From NCBI GenBank assembly GCA_001313065.1, contig BBFD01000061.1:1-15933 (forward strand): a stretch of 15,933 nt of DNA, in the 5' to 3' direction. The translations under genes and the position numbers were made by a program. The first letter of the stretch is position 1. Each line of letters starts with the position of its first letter. Shown here in pieces: positions 8,369 to 15,662 of the stretch. The notes under the pieces are model-generated. The model was not told the DNA's origin. It saw only the letters and a program-made list of their open reading frames with translations, and searched no databases. Origin of the DNA: Silvimonas sp. JCM 19000. Its GTDB lineage: Bacteria > Pseudomonadota > Gammaproteobacteria > Burkholderiales > Chitinibacteraceae.

Positions 8369-9612
8369 TTACGCCAGGCGCTTGAACACCAGCGTACCGT
8401 TGGTACCGCCAAAGCCGAACGAGTTGGAGATCGCCACATCAATCTTCATTTCGCGCGCCGTGTTGGCCACGTAATCCAGATCGCAACCGCCTTCCACATC
8501 CTGCTCGAAGATGTTGATGGTCGGGGGCGAAACCTGATGATGCAGCGCCAGTACCGAATACACCGCCTCTACCCCGCCCGCGCCGCCCAGCAAGTGGCCA
8601 GTCATGGACTTGGTTGAGTTCACCACCAGCTTTTTGGCGTGATCGCCAAAGGCCAGTTTGAGCGCGAGCGTTTCGTTGGCGTCGCCCAGCGGCGTCGAGG
8701 TGCCGTGGGCGTTTACATAATCAACCTGGTCGGCGTTGAGGCCTGCATCGCGCAGCGCGTTGGTCACGCCACGCGCCGGGCCTTCGCTGCTCGGGGCGGT
8801 GATGTGATGTGCGTCCGAGCTCATGCCAAAGCCAACCAGCTCGGCATAGATCTTTGCACCGCGTTTGACGGCATGCTCATAGTCTTCCAGCACCAGCACG
8901 CCAGCACCTTCGCCCATCACAAAGCCATCGCGGCCCTTGTCCCACGGACGGGACGAGGTAGCCGGATCGTCATTGCGCGTCGACATGGCTTTCATCGAGG
9001 CAAAGCCGCCGATACCCAGGCCGGTAATCGCGCCTTCCGCACCGCCTGCGATCATCACGTCGGCATCGCCGTACTGAATCATGCGGGCTGCATCGCCGAT
9101 GCAATGCGCGCCGGTGGTGCACGCCGAAACGATGCCATAGGTCGGACCCTGATAGCCCTTGTAGATCGACACATGGCCAGCAATCAGGTTGGTGAGCGAG
9201 CCGGAATAAAGAACGGGCCGATCTTGCGCGGGCCGCCAGCCAGCAGGGTGGCGCCGGTTTCTTCAATCAGCGGCAAGCCGCCGATGCCGGAACCGATGTT
9301 GACGCCGACGCGCGTCTTGTCCAGATCAGCCACATCTTCGAGGCCTGCATCTGCGATCGCCTGGAAGGCAGCAGCAATCCCGTAATGGATGAAGACATCC
9401 ATGCGGCGTGCGTCTTTGGCCGAAATATATTGGCCAATATCAAAACCTTTGACCTCACCGGCGATCTGGCAAGCGTAATCGCTCGGATCGAAGCGGGTGA
9501 TGCGGGCAATGCCCGATTGGCCTGCAATCAGATTGGCCCAGCCAGTGGCCACGTCGTTACCGACGGGCGATACATGACCCAGGCCGGTCACGACTACTCT
9601 ACGTTTAGACAC
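8369..9612 (-). CDS. fabF: Beta-ketoacyl-ACP synthase II, one apparent frameshift
   Basis: Condenses malonyl-ACP with acyl-ACP to elongate fatty acids. The thiolase-fold catalytic triad is visible: Cys165 in VSACTTGAH, one His in VNAHGTSTPLGD and one His in KSMTGHLLGGAGG; the C-terminal NSFGFGGTNGTLVF block is also present. The break is near 9201, where a G is missing (CCGGGCTCG read as CCGGCTCG), joining IGPFFIPG to SLTNLIAGHVSIYKG. The repaired product is 414 aa, the usual FabF length. It starts with GTG at 9612, with GGAGA five bases upstream. It is the last gene of the cluster, 194 bases after acpP. FabB is less likely because of the position next to acpP and the length. Confidence 0.95.
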
Positions 9613-9651
9613 GATGTTCTCCGAGAACGAACCGGATATAACAAGAGCGGT

Positions 9652-9668
9652 GGCAATGGCGCATTGCC
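9652..9668. repeat. Small perfect hairpin in the acpP-fabF gap
   Basis: GGCAATG-GCG-CATTGCC, a 7-bp stem with a 3-base loop and no T-tract. The same 194-base gap also holds GACGG-CGAA-CCGTC (9698-9711) and CTTTCA-TTGC-TGAAAG (9772-9787). None is a terminator by itself. They could set the ratio of the short abundant acpP message to fabF by RNA processing or stabilisation; that role is inference. Confidence 0.3.
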
Positions 9669-9806
9669 TGCGGGCATTCCAGGTAAAGGCGCTGATCGAC
9701 GGCGAACCGTCAGGCCAGCTCCGTACCAGGAAGGCGACGCAGGCGATGGGTCTTGCGCACCGCTCTGACTACTTTCATTGCTGAAAGCAGTGACGAATCG
9801 GAACGA

Positions 9807-10046
9807 TTACTTGCTCAGGTGACCGCTGACGTAGTCGATCGCTTGCTGAACGGTGGTGATCTTTTCAGCTTCTTCGTCCGGGATTTCGCATTCGAATTCT
9901 TCTTCGAGTGCCATCACCAGCTCAACCGTGTCGAGAGAGTCGGCGCCGAGATCATTCACGAAGGAAGATTCGTTCTTGACGTCGGTTTCCGGAACGCCAA
10001 GTTGTTCGGCAACGATTTTCTTCACGCGCTGTTCGATGTTTTCCAT
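9807..10046 (-). CDS. acpP: Acyl carrier protein
   Basis: Carries growing acyl chains on a phosphopantetheine arm. 79 aa, intact and strongly acidic. The attachment serine is Ser37 in the DSL motif ([19 protein letters not shown]). Length and sequence are standard for bacterial AcpP. It sits between fabG (176-base gap) and fabF (194-base gap), both wider than the other gaps in the cluster, and has its own predicted promoter. Directly before the ATG there is no good Shine-Dalgarno; instead the leader is very U-rich. The open frame extends upstream to 10550 only because no stop intervenes; that extension overlaps fabG and is not real. Confidence 0.98.
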   Translation of the reverse strand: MENIEQRVKKIVAEQLGVPETDVKNESSFVNDLGADSLDTVELVMALEEEFECEIPDEEAEKITTVQQAIDYVSGHLSK

Positions 10047-10093
10047 GGTGTTTAGCCAAGCCTTTAAAAAAATTCGGAAAAAAAAGCGTCCGC

Positions 10094-10121
10094 ATTCTAC
10101 CAAAAAAACGCCGGTCGCCAA
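10094..10121 (-). promoter_or_regulatory. Predicted acpP promoter with U-rich leader
   Basis: Minus-strand TTGGCG (10121-10116) and TAGAAT (10099-10094) lie 16 bases apart, with the -10 about 48 bases before the acpP ATG. The leader then carries two T-tracts (complement of A8 at 10078-10085 and A7 at 10066-10072). The spacer contains a T7 run, so in view of the run-length errors elsewhere the true spacing may differ by a base or two. A dedicated promoter would fit the very high demand for AcpP. Confidence 0.55.
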
Positions 10122-10190
10122 GTGCGCCGCATTTTCTTTATTGAGAGTGCTTCTGCAGGGTGGTTTGTTTCTACTACGTATTGCAAGCAC

Positions 10191-10215
10191 CGCCACGGCA
10201 GACTGACCCGTGGCG
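10191..10215 (-). repeat. Hairpin just after the fabG stop
   Basis: Perfect 8-bp inverted repeat CGCCACGG / CCGTGGCG with a 9-base loop, 7 bases past the fabG stop. No T-tract follows on the minus strand, so it is not a standard terminator. It may protect the 3' end of the fabG message or mark an RNA-processing point ahead of acpP. Confidence 0.35.
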
Positions 10216-10222
10216 TTGTCGA

Positions 10223-10965
10223 TCAATTCATGTACATGCCGCCGTTCACATGCAGCGTGTTGCCGGTGATGTACCCGGCCTTGTCGCTGGACAAGAACGC
10301 CACGGCATCGGCGATGTCCTGAGCGGCACCCAAACGGCCCAGCGCAATGCTTTCGACCAGTTTGGCCTTCTGCTCGTCCGGCAGGCCGCGAGTCATGTCG
10401 GTGTCGATAAAGCCGGGTGCGACTGCATTCACCGTAATGCCACGGCTGCCGATTTCGCGGGCCAGCGACTTGGTAAAACCAAACAGCGCCGCTTGGCTGC
10501 CGAGTAGTTGGTCTGCCCCGGATTACCGGTTGCACCAACAACAGAGGCAATATTCACAATCCGGCCCCAACGGGCCTTCATCATGCCACGAATCACCGCC
10601 TTTGAAAGCTGATACACCGGCTTGAGGTTGGTGGCCATGATGGCATCCCATTCGTCATCTTTCATGCGCATCAACAGATTATCGCGGGTGATGCCGGCAT
10701 TGTTGACCAGAACAGCAATTGCGCCGCTGTCTTTTTCGATCTGGCTGACCAACGCTTCGCAGGCACCCTCTTCCGTCACTTGCAGGCGCAGGCCGTGGCC
10801 CTTCAGACCCGCCGCTTGCAGATAAGCGGTGATGGCGTCAGCGCCGTCTTGCGAGGTGGCCGTGCCGACTACGGTGGCGCCCAGGCGGCCCAGTTCCAGC
10901 GCAATCGCCTGACCAATGCCACGCGAGGCGCCCGTCACCAGCGCGACTTTTCCTTCGAGACTCAT
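10223..10965 (-). CDS. fabG: 3-oxoacyl-ACP reductase, one apparent frameshift
   Basis: NADPH-dependent reduction of the beta-keto group in fatty-acid elongation. Classical short-chain dehydrogenase: TGASRGIG (11-18) for cofactor binding, NNAG (88-91), Ser141 in NIASVVG, Tyr154 and Lys158 in YSAAK, then [12 protein letters not shown]. The frame breaks near 10491, where a G is missing (AAGGCGGCG read as AAGCGGCG), right after YSAAK. The repaired protein has 247 aa and ends GGMYMN, normal for FabG. Start ATG at 10965 with GGAG eight bases upstream, 38 bases after the fabD stop. Position between fabD and acpP supports FabG rather than a catabolic reductase. Confidence 0.95.
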
Positions 10966-11003
10966 TTTTGCTTCTCCGTGTTACCTGTATTCATCCAACC
11001 CGG

Positions 11004-11929
11004 TTACAGCGCGGCGCGCAGTGCGTCGAACGCGGCCGGGTCAGTCAGTGCAAATTGTTGTGCTTCGGTGGCGATGCGCTTGTTGAGGCCCGCCAGCACC
11101 TTGCCGGGGCCGCATTCGGCGATCACGGTCACGCCATCGTTGGCCATGTGTTGCACGGTCTCGACCCAACGCACCGGCATATACAGCTGGCGCACCAGCG
11201 CATCCTGGATGCGTTCCGGTTCGCTGTAAGCAGCGACGTCGGCGTTGTGCAGTACCGGAATCCGTGGCGCGCTCAGATTGACGGCTGCCAGACGCGCCCG
11301 CAGCACTTCGGCCGCCGGTTGCATCAGATCGCAATGCGACGGCACCGACACCGGCAGCAACATCGCACGCTTGGCACCGGCGGCTTTGGCCGCTTCGCAA
11401 GCGCGTTCGACCGCGGCTTTGGCGCCTGCAATGACCACCTGGCCCGGTGAGTTGAAATTAACCGCCTGCACCACTTCGCCTTGCGCGGCGCTGGCACATG
11501 CCGCCACCACGGCAGCATCGTCCAGCCCCAGCACTGCAGCCATGGCGCTTCGCCAGCGGGGACGGCATTCTGCATGGCTTCGGCGCGCGTGCGTACCAGT
11601 TGCAGCGCATCACCAAATGACAGCGCTTCGGCAGCAACCAGCGCGGCATATTCACCCAGGCTGTGGCCCGCCAGTACGTCCGGCGTAGCACCGCCGCTGG
11701 CCAACCAGGCACGCCATACGGCGACACCGGCAGTCAGCATGATGGGTTGGGTATTGATAGTGGCGGCCAGATCTTCGGCCGGGCCTGCGGCGACCATCTG
11801 CCACAGATCAAGATTGAGTACTGCCGAGGCTTCATCAAAAGTGGCTTTCACTACCGGGACATCGGCCCAGGCGTTCATCATGCCGACAGATTGTGAGCCT
11901 TGGCCGGGGAAAACAAATGCCAGTTTCAT
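11004..11929 (-). CDS. fabD: Malonyl-CoA:ACP transacylase, one apparent frameshift
   Basis: Moves malonyl from CoA to AcpP, supplying the extender unit. Motifs: FVFPGQGSQ at the N-terminus, the nucleophile Ser90 in GHSLGEY, the catalytic His in VPSHCDLM, and CGPGKVLAGLNKR near the end. The break is near 11547 (a G missing, GAAGGCGCC read as GAAGCGCC) between VPAGE and GAMAAVLGL. Repaired length is 308 aa, as in E. coli FabD. The ATG at 11929 follows AGGAGA at five bases; an upstream in-frame ATG at 11962 lacks such a site and sits inside a hairpin. A terminator-like hairpin and a second hairpin separate it from fabH. Confidence 0.95.
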
Positions 11930-11943
11930 GGTCTTCTCCTGTC

Positions 11944-11964
11944 CGATGCGGTCAGGCCGCATCG
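11944..11964 (-). repeat. Perfect 8-bp hairpin just before the fabD ribosome-binding site
   Basis: CGATGCGG / CCGCATCG with a 5-base loop, ending four bases before the AGGAGA of fabD on the minus strand. It follows the fabH terminator. There is no T-tract. A translational control element, a transcript 5'-end stabiliser or a protein-binding dyad are possible; the sequence alone cannot decide. Confidence 0.45.
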
Positions 11965-11986
11965 TCGTTTTTCAAATGACTGTTTG

Positions 11987-12015
11987 AAAAAAAACGGCGC
12001 GTAGCGCGCCGTTTT
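11987..12015 (-). terminator. Intra-operon rho-independent terminator between fabH and fabD
   Basis: Stem CGGCGCG-TAG-CGCGCCG (3-base loop as read), with AAAA/TTTT extending the pairing, then eight T on the minus strand, only 2 bases past the fabH stop. It is as good as the final terminator of the cluster, yet fabD, fabG, acpP and fabF lie beyond it. Partial read-through or a promoter before fabD is needed. Confidence 0.75.
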
Positions 12016-12017
12016 GA

Positions 12018-12974
12018 TCAGTACTTGAGCAGTGCCGAGCCCCACGCAAACCCACCGCCGATGCCTTCCAGCAGCAGCGTCTGGCCGCGCTGTATGCGCC
12101 CGGACCGCACGCCTTCGTCCAGCGCCAACGGAATCGACGCCGCCGAGGTATTGCCATGCTTGTCGACCGTCACTATCACCTGGTCCATGGGCAGGCCCAG
12201 GTGTTTCGCGGTCGATTCAATAATGCGCAGGTTGGCCTGGTGCGGTACCAGCCAATCCACTTGTGATTGTTGCATGCCCGCCGCCGCCAGCGTCTCTTCG
12301 GCCACATCGGCCAGAGCACGCACGGCAAACTTGAACACAGCGTTGCCTTCCATATAGATATACGGGCTGCCATCCAGACCGCCGGCTTTCAGGCGTCCTT
12401 CGGTTTTGAGGATATGGCGATAGCGGCCATCGGCATGCAGTCTGGTCTGCAGAACGCCGGGCTCTTCGCTGGCCTGCAGCACCACTGCGCCCGCGCCGTC
12501 ACCAAACAGTATGCAGGTACCGCGGTCATCCCAATCGGTGATGTTGGATAGCGTTTCCGCACCGATGACCAGCGCACACTTTGCGCTGCCGCCTTTAACA
12601 AAATTGTCGGCAGTGGCCAGAGCGTAGATAAAACCGGCACACACGGCTTGCACATCAAATGCGGGAAAGCCATGCAGTTCAAGCTTGTCTTGCAGTATGC
12701 ACGCCGTCGACGGAAACACATTGTCGGGCGTGGTGGTGGCCACGATGATCAGGTCGATCGCGGATTTGTCGATACCGGCCGCTTCGATGGCGCGGTTTGC
12801 GGCAATCAGCGCCATATCCGACGTGGTCTGGCCGTCGGCGGCAATATGCCGCTGGCGAATACCGGTACGCGAGGCAATCCACTCGTCGCTGGTATCCACG
12901 CGGGTGGCCAGCTCTGCGTTGCTTAGAATACGTTCTGGCAGGTATGAGCCCGTGCCAGCAATGCGCGAATACAT
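12018..12974 (-). CDS. fabH: Beta-ketoacyl-ACP synthase III
   Basis: Starts fatty-acid synthesis by condensing acetyl-CoA with malonyl-ACP. 318 aa, intact. The Cys-His-Asn triad is Cys112 ([12 protein letters not shown]), His245 (VPHQANLRI) and Asn275 ([11 protein letters not shown]). The N-terminal [13 protein letters not shown] and C-terminal [13 protein letters not shown] are typical. The ATG at 12974 is preceded by a strong AGGAGG six bases upstream, the best ribosome-binding site in the window. The frame stays open up to 13097 but that part overlaps plsX and has no homology. It lies 37 bases after the plsX stop, so the two are co-transcribed. Confidence 0.97.
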   Translation of the reverse strand: MYSRIAGTGSYLPERILSNAELATRVDTSDEWIASRTGIRQRHIAADGQTTSDMALIAANRAIEAAGIDKSAIDLIIVATTTPDNVFPSTACILQDKLELHGFPAFDVQAVCAGFIYALATADNFVKGGSAKCALVIGAETLSNITDWDDRGTCILFGDGAGAVVLQASEEPGVLQTRLHADGRYRHILKTEGRLKAGGLDGSPYIYMEGNAVFKFAVRALADVAEETLAAAGMQQSQVDWLVPHQANLRIIESTAKHLGLPMDQVIVTVDKHGNTSAASIPLALDEGVRSGRIQRGQTLLLEGIGGGFAWGSALLKY

Positions 12975-13011
12975 AGGAGTCCTCCTGCCAGCCGCAAAGC
13001 GGCCGCATGGA

Positions 13012-14078
13012 TCAGGATATCTGGGAATCAGAGGCCGCCGCGGCAGCCACCGGCACAGCGCCCAGCAGCGCCAGCTCTTGTTGTACTTGTTCTGCAATCC
13101 GTTGGGTTACACCCGCACTCGCTTCGTTTACGGCCTGTTTTAATGCCCAGTAGAAGCCCATGCGGTCTGCGCCGCCGTGGCTTTTTTTACCACAATGCCG
13201 TTCAAACCCAACAGCGAAGCGCCGTTGTAGCGTCGCGGATCAACCCGCTTTTTTTAAAGCGCGACAGCACCGGCCACGCCAGGCCAGCCAGTGTCATGCT
13301 CCACCAGTTGCGCTGGAATTCTTCGCGCAATTGTTCGGCGATCATTTTGGCCAGGCCTTCCGATGTCTTGAGCGCCACGTTGCCGGTAAAGCCGTCACAG
13401 GCGATCACATCGACCACGCCACTGTAAATATCGTTGCCTTCCACGTTGCCATAGAAGTTGAGGTTGGACTGGCGCAGCAGTTCGCCCGCCTCTTTGACCA
13501 CCTCGTTGCCTTTCATTTCTTCTTCGCCAATATTCAGCAAGCCCACTTGCGGCCGGCCTTTTTTGCTGCGTGGCGGAAACCAGCATGGCGCCCATGATGG
13601 CGAACTGCACCAGGTGCTGCGGGGTGCAATCCACATTGGCGCCGAGGTCCAGCACACAAGTCCATGTGTTCTTGCGCGTAGGCAGCATTTTGGCGATAGC
13701 CGGGCGATCGATGCCTTTGATGGTTTTGAGCACAAAACGCGCGGTGGCCATCAGCGCCGGTATTGCCGGCCGAGACACACGCGTGGGCACTGCCCGCTTT
13801 CACCATATTGATGGCGACGCGCATGGAGGAATCTTTCTTGTTTTTGAGCGCCGACTGCGGCGACTCGTCCATGGTGACCACTTCAGTGGCCGCTGGATGC
13901 GCAAACGCGGGCCGACGGTACGGCGGCTGGCTTTTAGCTCCGCCTCGATGGCATCCGGCATCCCCACCAGCACGATGTTTACATCGGGATGGTCATCCAG
14001 AAACCGCAGTGCGGCGGGCACGGTAACGTGCGTGCCATGGTCACCGCCCATGGCGTCGACAGCAACAGTAATATCCAT
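13012..14078 (-). CDS. plsX: Phosphate acyltransferase PlsX, read across five apparent frameshifts
   Basis: Makes acyl-phosphate from acyl-ACP, the donor for PlsY in phospholipid synthesis. Conserved pieces in order: [76 protein letters not shown] and [10 protein letters not shown]. Breaks: about 13892 (G missing), about 13755 (two bases missing or one extra, before LMATARFVL), T6 13559-13564 (one extra), T7 13249-13255 and T7 13182-13188 (two extra each, or one missing). Repaired length is about 354 aa, in line with the 356 aa of E. coli PlsX; the stop is at 13012. With five breaks it is the worst-hit gene here, but the peptide order is perfectly preserved, which argues for read errors rather than decay. 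It sits between rpmF and fabH as in many proteobacteria. Confidence 0.92.
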
Positions 14079-14111
14079 AAGCCTTGCTTATCGCTAGTCC
14101 AGAATGGCGAA

Positions 14112-14140
14112 CGGCGCAAACGGGTTAACCGCTTGCGCCG
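14112..14140. repeat. Imperfect dyad in the plsX leader
   Basis: Arms CGGCGCAA and TTGCGCCG (8 bp, perfect) with a partly pairing interior (CGG/CCG). On the minus strand it would form a hairpin in the mRNA about 35 bases before the plsX ATG, with no T-tract. Confidence 0.45.
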
Positions 14141-14144
14141 CTAC

Positions 14145-14162
14145 TATAACCACTTGGTTATA
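14145..14162. promoter_or_regulatory. Perfect 18-bp palindrome upstream of plsX, candidate operator
   Basis: TATAACCACTTGGTTATA: 8-base arms around a CT centre. Next to it lies a second dyad, AGGGT-TTTC-ACCCT (14164-14177). The palindrome overlaps a minus-strand TATAGT (14148-14143) that could serve as a -10 for plsX, although no good -35 is seen. A binding site for a transcription factor that controls lipid synthesis is plausible; the factor is not identifiable from here. Confidence 0.4.
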
Positions 14163-14187
14163 AAGGGTTTTCACCCTGAGCCAGGAC

Positions 14188-14368
14188 TTATTCGCCCTTG
14201 GCCTTGATCACACGACGGCCACGGTAGTAACCGTTCGGGCTGATGTGGTGACGCAGATGCACTTCACCAGTGGTGGCTTCAACTGCCAGCGCCGGGCCGG
14301 TCAGGAAGTCATGTGCGCGATGCATGCCACGCTTGGACGGGGACTTTTTTGTTCTGTTGAACTGCCAT
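14188..14368 (-). CDS. rpmF: 50S ribosomal protein L32, one apparent frameshift
   Basis: Small component of the large ribosomal subunit. The start [20 protein letters not shown] matches the family, and the rest ([20 protein letters not shown], then VIKAKGE) is standard. As read, the frame is lost at T6 14345-14350, where sense A6 should be A5 (AAC AAA AAG TCC). Removing one base gives 59 aa ending at 14188. It is too short and broken to appear as a long open frame. AGGAG lies six bases before the ATG. It stands between yceD and plsX, the conserved order. Confidence 0.95.
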
Positions 14369-14406
14369 TTGGAACTCCTTGAAAACCAGTTATTTAATCA
14401 ATATGC

Positions 14407-14457
14407 AACGGACGAGCATTACGCGAGCCGCCTGCAGCTACGTCCGTTTTTTTATTC
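14407..14457 (+). terminator. Plus-strand-oriented terminator-like hairpin in the yceD-rpmF gap
   Basis: Arms AACGGACG (14407-14414) and CGTCCGTT (14441-14448) with a 26-base loop, followed on the plus strand by a T-tract (14447-14453). All neighbouring genes here read on the minus strand, where the hairpin is preceded rather than followed by the tract. It could stop antisense transcription or act as an RNA-processing hairpin between yceD and rpmF. Confidence 0.35.
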
Positions 14458-14943
14458 GGCTTTCCTGGTTTTCATACCTGCCAGGACCGCAAACGGATTT
14501 ACTTTCTTGCCTGCTTCGGGTGCGTCTTCTACACCACCGCATGCTTCATGCGTGGGCGCGAAGGGTACCGCGAGCAGGACTTCTTCTTCAACCAGCGCTT
14601 CAATATCCAGCGCCGGATCAATCAGAATGCCTTCGAGCTCTTCGTCCTGCACTTCGGCATCATCCATATGCGCTTCGTCGGCAAATTGCGTCAGATGCGC
14701 CTCAGAGGCGAAGGGCCAGTCCAGCGGTTTAAGGCAGCGTTGACAAACCAGTTGCAACTCACCTTCTACCCGCAGGCTTAGCCACGGACGCTGAAGCTTG
14801 TCGACCCCGCCGTGCATGCGCCACGTAATGGTGCCCGCCGTATTGGCCAGCTGATCATGTAAACGTGGCAGCTGTGCGACTGCAATTTCGCCAGAGAGCT
14901 CGCTGTTTTCGCGTGCAAATTGCGCGCTGTCGATGACTGTCAT
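14452..14943 (-). CDS. yceD: YceD/DUF177 family protein, 23S rRNA accumulation factor
   Basis: 163 aa, intact and acidic. The family is named for an effect on 23S rRNA accumulation in E. coli and plant chloroplasts; its molecular role is not settled. Visible features are the N-terminal MTVIDSAQFARE, the LQLVCQRCLKPLDWP core with Cys67 and Cys70, and an acidic middle (DDAEVQDEELEGILID). A further Cys follows in THEACGG; together these may bind a metal, which is inference. It is the first gene of the minus-strand cluster and directly precedes rpmF, as in most proteobacteria. A promoter with a perfect TTGACA lies just upstream. Confidence 0.92.
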   Translation of the reverse strand: MTVIDSAQFARENSELSGEIAVAQLPRLHDQLANTAGTITWRMHGGVDKLQRPWLSLRVEGELQLVCQRCLKPLDWPFASEAHLTQFADEAHMDDAEVQDEELEGILIDPALDIEALVEEEVLLAVPFAPTHEACGGVEDAPEAGKKVNPFAVLAGMKTRKAE

Positions 14944-14973
14944 GGCAAGGGCCGTCGGACCAGAAACCGCGCA

Positions 14974-14982
14974 TGATATAAT
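14974..14982 (+). promoter_or_regulatory. Extended -10 promoter element for maf
   Basis: TGATATAAT: a perfect TATAAT (14977-14982) with the TG of an extended -10 one base upstream. No good -35 is seen (TCGGAC at the right distance), which extended -10 promoters tolerate. Start of transcription would be near 14989, about 37 bases before the maf ATG. Confidence 0.5.
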
Positions 14983-15002
14983 CCGCCGCCTGTTCCTGTC
15001 AA
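14975..15002 (-). promoter_or_regulatory. Sigma-70 promoter of the yceD-rpmF-plsX-fab cluster
   Basis: Minus-strand TTGACA (15002-14997, perfect consensus) and TATATC (14980-14975) are 16 bases apart, about 32 bases before the yceD ATG. The -10 overlaps the plus-strand -10 of maf. Confidence 0.6.
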
Positions 15003-15025
15003 AGCCTTTTTTTTAGCTTTGCGCC

Positions 15026-15662
15026 ATGGAGATTTCTTTTGCAAAAAAACAAGCCCTTCCCCTCGATCAGACGGCCAGCCAGGCCGCGCGCAGACTGGTA
15101 TTGGCGTCTACATCGCCGTATCGGCGCGAATTGCTGGGCCGGCTGGGCCTGGCGTTTGAAACCGCCGCCCCACACGTCGACGAAACCGCATTGCCGCATG
15201 AAACCGCCGCGGGCACCAGCCTGCGCCTGGCGATCGCCAAAGCCGAAGCATTAAGCGAGCAGTTTGCCGACGCCTGTTGATAGGCTCCGACCAGGTCGCT
15301 TTGCTGGATGGCCAGCAATTGGGCAAGCCAGGCACGCATGAACGCGCCGTGGCGCAATTACGCAGCATGCGTGGCAAGACGCTCGAATTTCATACCGCAC
15401 TGGCATTGCACGACAGCCACAGCGGCCGCACGCACCACGCCTGCGACATTACCCGCGTCACCATGCGCAATTACACCGATGCGCAAATCGAACATTATCT
15501 GCAGCGCGAACAACCCTACGATTGCGCCGGTAGTGCCAAGGTGGAAGCGCTGGGCATTGCATGATCGCGCAAGTGGCCAGCACCGACCCCACCGCGCTGA
15601 TCGGCCTGCCTTTGATTGCTTTATGTAGCCTGCTGAGTGATGCGGGCGTGGAGATTGTATGA
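15026..15662 (+). CDS. yceF: Maf/YceF-family nucleotide pyrophosphatase (probable 7-methyl-GTP pyrophosphatase), two apparent frameshifts
   Basis: Hydrolyses non-canonical nucleoside triphosphates; the YceF branch prefers 7-methyl-GTP. Seen: LVLASTSPYRRELLGRLGL (the TSPYRR form points to YceF rather than the septum-inhibitor Maf), PHVDET, GSDQVALLDG with the catalytic Asp, YDCAGSAKVEALGI and DPTALIGLPLIALC. Breaks: about 15273 (a C missing, GCCCTG read as GCCTG) and about 15560 (an A missing, GCAATG read as GCATG). Repaired length is about 212 aa. The ATG at 15026 gives some 22 residues before the usual start; no other start codon lies closer and no good Shine-Dalgarno is seen. It ends with ATGA overlapping the next gene and is divergent from yceD, as in E. 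coli. Confidence 0.9.

Noticed and set aside
9807..10550. 247-codon frame containing acpP
   Set aside because: Everything upstream of 10046 is out-of-frame fabG and intergenic DNA; AcpP begins at MENIEQ.
12018..13097. 359-codon version of fabH starting at 13097
   Set aside because: The extra N-terminal residues overlap the plsX end, have no homology, and the ATG at 12974 has a perfect AGGAGG at the right distance.
1471..14368. Programmed frameshifting or transcriptional slippage at the A5-A7 runs
   Set aside because: Slippage can rescue poly-A frameshifts in AT-rich endosymbionts, but here many breaks are lost G or C bases outside runs, and up to five would be needed in one gene. Sequencing error explains all of them together.
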